A stretch of DNA of 64,000 nt from Myxococcus xanthus (GTDB lineage: Bacteria; Myxococcota; Myxococcia; Myxococcales; Myxococcaceae): contig NZ_JABFNS010000019.1 in the NCBI RefSeq assembly GCF_013116825.1, forward strand, positions 1 to 64,000. The letters run 5' to 3'. Both the position numbers and the translations under genes were made by a program. Positions 57,569 through 64,000 of this stretch are shown here, in pieces. How positions within the stretch are numbered: the first letter of the stretch is position 1; each line of letters starts with the position of its first letter. The notes under the pieces are model-generated. The model made no database searches, was not told the DNA's origin, and saw nothing but the letters and a program-made list of their open reading frames with translations.

Positions 57569-58471
57569 ATGACGCCCATCGCCCTGGCCCTGTCTCTCGC
57601 CCTCCAAGCCTCGCCAGCCCCTCAGAACATGTCCCAGACCACCGCGCCCACCACCGATGACTTGCAGACGTCCACCCGCGCCTGGCACGAGCAGCGCCTC
57701 CAGCGACTCCAGGCGGAGGACGGCTGGCTCACCCTCGTGGGCCTGTTCTGGCTCAAGGAGGGCGAGCAGACAGCGGGCTCCGCTCCCGAGAGCGACCTGG
57801 ACTTCCCCGCGGGAACACCCGCGAAGCTGGGCACCTTCACGCGGCAGGGAAACACCGCGCGCTTCCAGCCCGCGCCCGGCGTCACTTTCACCCGCGACGG
57901 CCAGCCCTTCACGGGCGGCGCGCTCCAGTCGGACGAGAAGGGCACGCCGGACGTGCTCAAGCTCGGCAACGTCAGCTTCCAGCTCATCCTCCGAGGCGAC
58001 AAGCTGGGCGTCCGCGTGAGGGACTCCGGCGCGGCGGCGCGCAAGCAGTTCCAGGGCATCCCCACGTACCCGGCGAGCAACGACTGGCGCGTCGAGGCGC
58101 GCTTCGAGCCCGCACAGACGCCTCGGATGCTCCAGGTCCCCAACGTGCTGGGGACCATCGACGAGATGAAGGCCCCCGGCACGCTCGTGTTCACGGTGGC
58201 GGGCAAGGAGCACCGGCTGACGCCCGTGGAGGACGGCTCGGGCAAGCTCTTCATCATCTTCGCGGATGAGACCAACCGCGACGCGACCTACGGCTCGGGC
58301 CGCTTCCTCTCCGCGGACATGCCCACCGACGGACGCGTCGTGCTCGACTTCAACCAGGCCTACAATCCGCCCTGCGCATTCACGAAGTTCGCCACCTGCC
58401 CGCTGCCTCCGCGCGGCAACCGGCTCGCCACGCGTGTGGAGGCCGGCGAGAAACGCTACGCGGACCACTGA
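57569..58471 (+). CDS. DUF1684 family protein, exported
   Basis: A 300-residue protein with a short signal peptide (MTPIALALSLALQASPA). It matches DUF1684 end to end: WHEQRLQRLQAEDGWLTLVGLFWLKEGEQTAGS, RKQFQGIPTYPASNDWRVEARFEP, FIIFADETNRDATYGSGRFLSADMP, LDFNQAYNPPCAFTKFATCPLPPRGNRL. The conserved Cys pair CAFTKFATC near the C-terminus is present. Function of the family is unknown. Divergent from the CAT-fold gene with 96 bp between starts. Confidence 0.9.
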   Translation: MTPIALALSLALQASPAPQNMSQTTAPTTDDLQTSTRAWHEQRLQRLQAEDGWLTLVGLFWLKEGEQTAGSAPESDLDFPAGTPAKLGTFTRQGNTARFQPAPGVTFTRDGQPFTGGALQSDEKGTPDVLKLGNVSFQLILRGDKLGVRVRDSGAAARKQFQGIPTYPASNDWRVEARFEPAQTPRMLQVPNVLGTIDEMKAPGTLVFTVAGKEHRLTPVEDGSGKLFIIFADETNRDATYGSGRFLSADMPTDGRVVLDFNQAYNPPCAFTKFATCPLPPRGNRLATRVEAGEKRYADH

Positions 58472-58584
58472 CACCGGGCCTGCCCTCAGGCCTTGGGCAA
58501 GCAGCCCGGCACGCGCGTCCGTCCCTGGACGCTCCGTGCCCGGGAGGCTGGCGCATCCCCGCGGGCGCGGACATTAATGCGCTC

Positions 58585-59748
58585 ATGCGCGCCTCTTTGA
58601 CGCTCCTCCCCGCTCTCGTGGTGCTCGCCCTGTCCGCCTCCGCCTGCCGCAAGAGCCAGGCGCAAGGCACCGCGTCTGCCCAGGACTGCATCCTCGTAAA
58701 GAAGGGCTGGGGCGCCGACGGCACCGTGCCCTTCAACGTCGAGGTGGTAGCGCGGGGCCTGGAGACGCCGTGGGGCATCGCGTGGCTCCCCGGAGGTGAC
58801 GCGCTCGTCACCGAGCGCCCGGGCCGCATCCGCCTGCTCAAGGACGGCGTCCTCCAGCCGCGGCCCGTGGCGACGGTGCCCGTCGCGGACGCCGCGGAGG
58901 GCGGCCTGCTCGGCATCGCGGCCCACCCGGACTTCGCGAGCAACCGCCAGTTCTACATCTACGTCACCACGGACGCGGGCGGCACCGAGGAGAACCGCAT
59001 CGAGCGGTGGACGCTGTCGGAGGACCACACCACGGCGACGCACGAGCGCGTCATCTTCGGCGGCATCGCCTCCGCCACGTATCACGACGGTGGGCGCCTG
59101 CGCTTCGGCCCGGATGGCATGTTGTACGCGGGCACGGGTGACGCGAGAGACCCGGACCGCTCGCAGAACGCGAACGACCCGGCCGGGAAGCTGCTGCGCC
59201 TCACGCCGGAGGGAGCGGTGCCCCAGGACAACCCCATCCCTGGCTCGCCCGCGTTCCTCACCGGCATCCGCAACCTCCAGGCCTTCGACTGGCGCGACGC
59301 CTCCACGCTGTACATCGCGGACCACGGCCCCAGCGGCGAGACGCTGCGCCGGGGGCACGACGAGGTCAGCGTCGCCCGCCGCGGTGACAACCTGGGATGG
59401 CCCGGCATCTATTCGTGCGAGACGCGCGAGGGGCAAATCACACCGTCCATCACCTACAAGGACGCCATGCCCCCAGGCGGCGCCGCCATCTACACCGGAA
59501 CGACCATCCCCGAATGGAAGGGCTCGCTGCTCATCGGCACGCTGGGCTCACGCCACCTCCAGCGCGTGGAGTTCGCGCCGGACTCGAGCCGCGTGGCCAG
59601 GCACGAAGTGTACCTGCGCAACACCCACGGCCGGCTGCGCGAGGTCATCATGGGGCCGGATGGCCACCTCTACGTCACCACCAGCAACTGCGACGGACGC
59701 GGCGACTGCGGCCCGGACAAGGACGTCATCCTCCGCCTGAAGCGCTGA
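58585..59748 (+). CDS. PQQ-dependent aldose sugar dehydrogenase-like lipoprotein
   Basis: A 387-residue six-bladed propeller of the soluble glucose dehydrogenase / Asd (YliI) family. Lipobox SASAC (Cys21). Conserved parts: LETPWGIAWLPGGDALVTERPGRI, GGLLGIAAHPDF, HDGGRLRFGPDGMLYAGTGD with the active-site His, FLTGIRNLQAFDW, DHGPSG and GDNLGWPGIY. It should oxidise aldoses with PQQ and Ca in the periplasm or at the outer membrane. No PQQ synthesis genes lie nearby. It ends at a strong bidirectional hairpin. Confidence 0.88.
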   Translation: MRASLTLLPALVVLALSASACRKSQAQGTASAQDCILVKKGWGADGTVPFNVEVVARGLETPWGIAWLPGGDALVTERPGRIRLLKDGVLQPRPVATVPVADAAEGGLLGIAAHPDFASNRQFYIYVTTDAGGTEENRIERWTLSEDHTTATHERVIFGGIASATYHDGGRLRFGPDGMLYAGTGDARDPDRSQNANDPAGKLLRLTPEGAVPQDNPIPGSPAFLTGIRNLQAFDWRDASTLYIADHGPSGETLRRGHDEVSVARRGDNLGWPGIYSCETREGQITPSITYKDAMPPGGAAIYTGTTIPEWKGSLLIGTLGSRHLQRVEFAPDSSRVARHEVYLRNTHGRLREVIMGPDGHLYVTTSNCDGRGDCGPDKDVILRLKR

Positions 59749-59761
59749 GCACGGGCCTTCA

Positions 59762-59794
59762 GCGCTCCAGCCTTGCCCAAGGACGCTGGAGCGC
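59762..59794. terminator. Strong hairpin after the sugar dehydrogenase
   Basis: Perfect 10-bp stem GCGCTCCAGC (59762-59771) / GCTGGAGCGC (59785-59794), 13-nt loop, between the dehydrogenase stop and the SDR remnant. Confidence 0.5.
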
Positions 59795-59800
59795 GCGCCG

Positions 59801-59975
59801 TCAGAGCATCATCCTGCCCGAGGCCGCGATGCGCTGGCCCGCCACCCACGCGCGCTCCGGCGACAGCAGCATGGCGACCGCATCCCCGATGTCATCGGGC
59901 TGACCCACACGGCCGAGCGCGACCGGGACGGCCAGCGTCTTGTTCAGCTCCGGGTTGTCACGCACGACGCCGCCC
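59801..59975 (-). pseudogene. C-terminal remnant of a short-chain dehydrogenase/reductase
   Basis: The minus-strand frame ending at TGA (59801-59803) reads GGGVVRDNPELNKTLAVPVA, LGRVGQPDDIGDAVAMLLSP and WVAGQRIAASGRMML, a textbook SDR C-terminus. Upstream of GGG the homology stops at about 59975, and there is no Rossmann or YxxxK part. The 5' three quarters of the gene are gone. Confidence 0.8.
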
Positions 59976-59979
59976 CCTC

Positions 59980-60093
59980 GGCACGCTGTTCCAGGCGGCC
60001 AGGGGCTCGCGCGGGCGCATGGGCCTGCCCGTCAACGTCGCGCGAGAACCCATCCTCCCGCGCCTGTACTGCGAGCCGCACGAGGAAGGCTGA
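59980..60093 (+). pseudogene. Possible 3' remnant of a second, divergent gene
   Basis: In the plus direction a frame ending at TGA 60091-60093 reads GTLFQAARGSRGRMGLPVNV then AREPILPRLYCEPHEEG, with gene-like composition but no start or recognised domain. It begins where the SDR remnant ends, facing away from it. The stretch 59749-60111 has no intact gene. Confidence 0.35.
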
Positions 60094-60111
60094 CGCCCTC
60101 CCGCCGGCGCG

Positions 60112-61281
60112 TCAGGCGCCGAGCTGCTTCAACAGCTGCTCGGCCTGCGCGCGCACGTCCTCGGCGCCCAGCGCCAGCGCCTGCTTCGCGTGGCGCGCTG
60201 AGAGCTCCTTGTCCGCGGGGAAGGTCCCCAGGGCCATGTTGAGGTGCGTGCCCGCGTCATTCGGGTGCGCGCCCAGCACGGGCGCCAGCAACGCCGCGAC
60301 CCGCGAGTGCCCGTTGTCCTGCATCAGCACCACCGCGAGGTCGTTGGTGGGACCGGGGTCCGTCGGCACCGTGGCCACGGCCGCCTCCAGCAGCTTCACC
60401 GCCTCGGCGCGCTCGCCCAGGGCCAGGTGCATCTGCGCCAGCGCGTGCTGGGCCTGCCAGCTCCCGGGCGCCTGCCGGAGCACCTCCGCGAAGACGTCCT
60501 TGGCCTCGGCGAAGGCGCCAGCGCTCATCGTCGCCAGGCCGAGCAGGTAGAGATAGGTGATGCTGGAAGGGTCCAGCTCGCGCAACTCCTGCGCCACGCG
60601 CTTGGCGCCATCCGAGCTGCCGGCGGACAGGTACAGCCTGAAGAGGTCCTCCAGCACCGCGCGCTGGAGCCCACCCCGCGCCTTCTCCAGCGCCTGCGTG
60701 GCGGCCTGGATGGCCAGCCCCAACTGGCCGCACGCGGCATGGGCCCGCGACAGCATCAGCAGCGGCATGGCCTCCTGTGGCGCGCCCTCGGCGGCCCGCA
60801 GGAAGTGCGACACCGCGCCATCCGGCTCGTTCTGCTGAAGGCGGATGCGCCCCAGCTCGAAATGAACGTGGGTGCTGCCGGGGGAAATCTGGAGCACGGA
60901 TTCGAAGGCGGCGCGCGCCCCCGACAGGTCCCCGCGCTCGAACAGCAGCGAGCCCAGGTTGAAGCGCTCGAAGTAGCCCGCGGTGGGCGCGGCGGCCAGC
61001 GCCTTGAGGGACTCCAGCGCCTCCGGGTTGCCCGCCTGGGCGCGCAGCATGGCGAGGTGCGCCTGCCCCTCCGTGTGGTCCGGCTTCGCCTTCAGCAGGC
61101 GGAGCACGGCGGCCTCCGCATCCGCCGCCGCGCCGGTGCTCAGGTGCACACGGACCAGGCCCAGGAGGCACTCCACGTCATTCGGATCAATGGAGAGCCC
61201 CTTCTGGAAGCTCTTCACCGCGTCCTGGGTCTGTCCCATTTGAAGGAGGCGACCCCCTTCCTGAGCATGCGTCGAAGCCAT
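60112..61281 (-). CDS. TPR-repeat protein
   Basis: A 389-residue soluble protein of about nine to ten tetratricopeptide repeats (for example GRLLQMGQTQDAVKSFQKGLSIDPND; LGSLLFERGDLSGARAAFESVLQISPGS; ALAQMHLALGERAEAVKLLEAAVATVPTD). TPR solenoids mediate protein-protein contacts; no enzyme domain or signal peptide is present. ATG at 61281. The 223 bp upstream contains the terminator of the M56 gene and presumably its own promoter. Confidence 0.88.
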   Translation of the reverse strand: MASTHAQEGGRLLQMGQTQDAVKSFQKGLSIDPNDVECLLGLVRVHLSTGAAADAEAAVLRLLKAKPDHTEGQAHLAMLRAQAGNPEALESLKALAAAPTAGYFERFNLGSLLFERGDLSGARAAFESVLQISPGSTHVHFELGRIRLQQNEPDGAVSHFLRAAEGAPQEAMPLLMLSRAHAACGQLGLAIQAATQALEKARGGLQRAVLEDLFRLYLSAGSSDGAKRVAQELRELDPSSITYLYLLGLATMSAGAFAEAKDVFAEVLRQAPGSWQAQHALAQMHLALGERAEAVKLLEAAVATVPTDPGPTNDLAVVLMQDNGHSRVAALLAPVLGAHPNDAGTHLNMALGTFPADKELSARHAKQALALGAEDVRAQAEQLLKQLGA

Positions 61282-61454
61282 GCATCAGCATCTACCACGG
61301 GGTGTCGAGTCCCGGCAGTTCACGGAGCCACTTGCCCGTGCCGTCCGCGCCCGCGGGACCGAGCCCCGCCCATACTCGCAGCGGCATCCGCCTTCGCCTC
61401 GAAGTGCGGGGGCGCGGCCGCCATTCCGGCGGGAGGTATCGAGGACCCACCCTA

Positions 61455-61479
61455 GGGAGCGCATGGATGACGCGCTCCC
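61455..61479 (-). terminator. Hairpin after the M56 gene
   Basis: Perfect 8-bp stem GGGAGCGC (61455-61462) / GCGCTCCC (61472-61479), 9-nt loop, 25 bp past the stop at 61505. Confidence 0.45.
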
Positions 61480-61504
61480 CAGCCCCTCGAGCCCCCCGGG
61501 TGTC

Positions 61505-63913
61505 TCAGGTGGGCATCGGCTGGCCCAAGCCCTTGCGCAGCGCCTCGTCGATGAGGTCCTGCACCTTCGCCTCCGCTTCCTTCGCGCGGGACTGGTGCTG
61601 CTCGCTCAACTTGAACTGCTCCAGGTGCAGGGCGTGCTGCTTCTCGCTGAGCAGGTGCTGCTCCTTGCTCAGGATGGACTGCTTCTCGGCCAGGCCCGCC
61701 ATCTTCGTCTCCAGGGCCTTCATCTCCTCTTCCAGTTCGCGGTCCTGCTTCTTCAGCTCGGAGCGGCGGCGCTCGCGCTCGGCTTCGGGCAGGGCGTCCA
61801 GACGCGACTCCTCCAGATGGAGCCCGGACTGCCTGTAGGCCAGGTCACCCAGCTTGCGTCCCAGCCCGCCCTGCTCGTGGCCCAGGGCGACCTGCTTCTG
61901 ACCGAGCACCGCCTGCTGCTGCCCCAGAGCGCCCTGCTTCTCTCCCAGCGCGCGTTGCGCCTCGCCCAGCTCGCGGGTGACGGAGTGCGCTTCGCGAATG
62001 GACTTCAGCGTGGCCGCGTCGCGGATGATGAACGCCTCGCCCTTGCGGCGGACGAACAGGAGTTCCTTGTCCTTCTGCTTGAAGGTGCGCGCCAGCTCCA
62101 GGTCGACCGTGCTGCCGTTCATCATCGCCATACCGCCCGTCAGCAGCACGTAACCGCGGTCCGGGTCGCCGGGCGCGGGCGGCGAGGGCGGCGCGGGTGG
62201 CGAGGGTGGCGACGGAGGAGTCGGCGGAACGGTCGCGATGTGCGGCGTGCCCCCCACGATGTGCCGCTGCGTGACGACAGCGAGACGCGGAGCAGAAGGC
62301 GCCGGCGGCGTTCTGGGAACGGATGGCGACAAGGCAACGCTGGGCGGGACTGGCGGCACCGGAGCGGGCGGCACCGGAGCGGGCTCGGAGGTCGTCACGC
62401 CCGTGGAGTACGACACGACCACGCCCTGCTTGATGACGGTGCGCTCAGCCTGTGCGTCCGACGGGGGCGCAGCGGGGGCGGGCCGGGCCTTCGGCGCGGA
62501 TGCGGGTGCCGTCGAGGGCCGAGCACTCGGTGACGGCGCGCTCTTGGCAACGGGGGACACGGATTGTGTGCTCGGTGTTGGCGCGTTCTGGGCCGCGGTG
62601 GACGCAGGCTTCGACGACGCGGTGCCACTCTGTCCAGACGCCGCCGACTCGGGCGCCAGGCGAGGTGCACCACCCGCTTCCCGTGCGACGACCTGGAAGG
62701 GCACCAGCGCGGCAACACCCATGGCGGAGAGCGCCACCCTCAACAGGCGCCGGATTCGAGGGGGGACGGCATCGACGTGCTCCAGCATGCTCAACCTCCT
62801 GTGCAACGCGTCAACGTGAGAGGACGCCCCCAGCGCAGCAGCCGTGCCGGGAGTTCTGGCGATTCCAAAGGCGAGAATCAGCTCGCCGTAGTCCGCGAGC
62901 TCCGCATCCGTGAGCCGGATGGCCTCGGCATCACACGCCTCCTCACGGGCCAGCGCGTACTCGCGAGCCGCCCGCCGCGCGAGCGGATGGAAGAAGAAGA
63001 GCGACTCCGCCAGCGCCGGCACCCAGCCGAGCCACAAGTCACCGCGACGCAGGTGCGCCAGCTCGTGCGCCAACGCCATGCGCAGGGCCGTCACGGGCAA
63101 CCGTCGCACCGCCCTCCCGGGCAGCACCACGACGGGAGACAGCAGTCCCGTGGCCAGCGGGCTGGCCACCGATTCGGAGACAAGGAGTCCCGGCACGCGC
63201 CGCAGTCCCGCGGCAGCGGACAGCGCCCGCACCTCCGCCTCCAATCCGGCGTGAATCAACGGGCGTGCGGACTTGCGAAGGCGACGCACCGCGAGCCCGC
63301 CCTTCACATGGCCATACACCTGCCACAGCACGCCGGCCCCCCACACCGCCAGAAGCAGCCCCACCATGGCGCGGCCCCACGGAAAGGGAGCACCAGGCTC
63401 GGCCACCGTGCCCGCATCGACAGCACCGGGCTGAAGGGCGCCACGCCGCGAGGCCTCCGCCCCGGACGTCGCGAAGCCCGTGCGCTCCCACGATGAGCCA
63501 TCCCGCTGCGGAGAGAGCACGGGCCCGTGTGTGGCTGCTTCGGCCACGGACCTCTCGGAGTCAAAGCCCTCCCCCGGAGACACGTGTCGCTGAGCGTCCG
63601 TCACCACGGGCTCCGAGACACGAGGCACCATCTCCCGCGCGGAACTCCCGCCCCACCAGGACTCCACCCGCGCCACGTCAGCGGCCACCGACGCGGGCAG
63701 CACCGGCAACGCGAGGGAGGGCAGCCACCCCAGCGCCACCACGAACTTCAACGCCACCAGCCACCAGAGCCCCGCGCGCAGCGACGCAGGCAGCTTCGGC
63801 CACGCCCTCGCCACCGCCCACACCAGCACGGCGCAAAGCGCCCCCTGCCACGACGCCCGCCACAGACCCGACGACGCCCACGTCCCTACGTGCGACAGCC
63901 AGTCCGTGCCCAT
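61505..63913 (-). CDS. BlaR1/MecR1-type M56 membrane metalloprotease with heptad-repeat C-terminus
   Basis: An 802-residue protein. Two N-terminal membrane helices, a long periplasmic loop (about 75-180), a third helix (AMVGLLLAVWGAGVLWQVYGHV), the cytosolic M56 protease with HELAH (His283, Glu284, His287) and EEACDAEAI, a fourth helix, then a periplasmic tail: an Ala/Pro/Ser linker (about 430-580) and a coiled coil with six heptads of the form xALGxKQ (about 655-700). The penicillin-binding sensor domain of BlaR1 is missing, so it senses something else. It starts 4 bp after the stop of a BlaI-like gene, its likely cleavage target. Confidence 0.9.
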   Translation of the reverse strand: MGTDWLSHVGTWASSGLWRASWQGALCAVLVWAVARAWPKLPASLRAGLWWLVALKFVVALGWLPSLALPVLPASVAADVARVESWWGGSSAREMVPRVSEPVVTDAQRHVSPGEGFDSERSVAEAATHGPVLSPQRDGSSWERTGFATSGAEASRRGALQPGAVDAGTVAEPGAPFPWGRAMVGLLLAVWGAGVLWQVYGHVKGGLAVRRLRKSARPLIHAGLEAEVRALSAAAGLRRVPGLLVSESVASPLATGLLSPVVVLPGRAVRRLPVTALRMALAHELAHLRRGDLWLGWVPALAESLFFFHPLARRAAREYALAREEACDAEAIRLTDAELADYGELILAFGIARTPGTAAALGASSHVDALHRRLSMLEHVDAVPPRIRRLLRVALSAMGVAALVPFQVVAREAGGAPRLAPESAASGQSGTASSKPASTAAQNAPTPSTQSVSPVAKSAPSPSARPSTAPASAPKARPAPAAPPSDAQAERTVIKQGVVVSYSTGVTTSEPAPVPPAPVPPVPPSVALSPSVPRTPPAPSAPRLAVVTQRHIVGGTPHIATVPPTPPSPPSPPAPPSPPAPGDPDRGYVLLTGGMAMMNGSTVDLELARTFKQKDKELLFVRRKGEAFIIRDAATLKSIREAHSVTRELGEAQRALGEKQGALGQQQAVLGQKQVALGHEQGGLGRKLGDLAYRQSGLHLEESRLDALPEAERERRRSELKKQDRELEEEMKALETKMAGLAEKQSILSKEQHLLSEKQHALHLEQFKLSEQHQSRAKEAEAKVQDLIDEALRKGLGQPMPT

Positions 63914-63917
63914 GTCG

Positions 63918-64000
63918 CTATCCCTTCCGCTTCTTCGAGCGCAGCCGCGCCACGACGTCCTGGAGCTGCGCCAGGTCCTCGTCGGACACGCCCTCCGCCT
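63918..64000 (-). CDS. BlaI/MecI-type repressor, C-terminal end only
   Basis: The last 26 codons before TAG (63918-63920) read AEGVSDEDLAQLQDVVARL then RSKKRKG, matching the C-terminal helix and basic tail of BlaI/MecI/CopY-family repressors. The rest is beyond the window. Its position 4 bp before the M56 gene is the standard BlaI-BlaR arrangement, so the repressor should be cut by the protease after signal reception. Confidence 0.65.
   Translation of the reverse strand, partial: AEGVSDEDLAQLQDVVARLRSKKRKG

Overview
The window is very GC-rich (about 70%), densely coded DNA with a strong third-position GC bias. It looks like a myxobacterium, most likely Myxococcaceae (Myxococcus or Corallococcus type). 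The evidence is a family signature rather than a marker gene: an MglA-type Ras-like GTPase, two extra PilT-type motors, a PocR sensor kinase, a giant poly-HAMP hybrid kinase, Oar/TonB-type receptors with carboxypeptidase-regulatory domains, many lipoproteins and a histone-like basic protein. No rRNA, tRNA, CRISPR array or prophage was seen.

Layout. 1-5.6 kb: thiL (cut by the window edge), an unrecognised protein built of 72-residue tandem repeats, a di-haem oxidoreductase, a secreted Cys-rich protein and a NYN-domain protein. 5.7-12.5 kb: a signalling and motility block, with a PocR histidine kinase overlapping an MglA-like GTPase on the minus strand, and GNAT, two adjacent PilT paralogues and RecX on the plus strand. 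12.5-18.1 kb: an S37-family protein that has lost its catalytic triad, a three-gene cassette with overlapping start/stop codons around a secreted zinc protease, and a DUF2231 membrane protein. 18.2-25.5 kb: map, a LysR fragment-sized HTH protein, a TonB-dependent receptor, a DinG-like helicase, and a zinc-ribbon membrane protein coupled to an M50 site-2-type protease. 25.7-35.6 kb: small lipoproteins, a HAD phosphatase, a histone-like protein, a lipid kinase, a large CarboxypepD_reg/PDZ protein, hrcA, a DMT exporter and a quinone-oxidoreductase-like enzyme.

35.8-38.5 kb looks like an acquired metabolic islet. It holds a class II aldolase, a DHDPS/NAL-family lyase and a small membrane protein. 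It abuts a truncated ankyrin gene, and both enzyme promoters carry the same 47-bp operator-like block. 38.6-48.2 kb holds two kinases in one orientation: a REC-PAS-PAS-HK and a 2478-residue soluble kinase with 15 HAMP-type units, GAF, HK and three receivers. 48.4-55.5 kb: a membrane-anchored protein, an Oar-like receptor, an IS30-type element with a broken transposase, a degenerate GT51-like protein and an 18-residue-repeat secreted protein. 55.5-64 kb: small cytoplasmic proteins (cREC, lone TipAS), an acyltransferase-like pseudoenzyme, DUF1684, a PQQ-type sugar dehydrogenase, a deletion scar, a TPR protein, and a BlaR-like M56 protease next to a BlaI-like regulator.

Three recurring themes stand out. 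Many gene pairs are joined by 4-nt ATGA overlaps. Several proteins keep a family fold while losing catalytic residues (S37, GT51, CAT/E2). Several proteins are built from long in-frame tandem repeats (72, 92, 18 and 7 residues).
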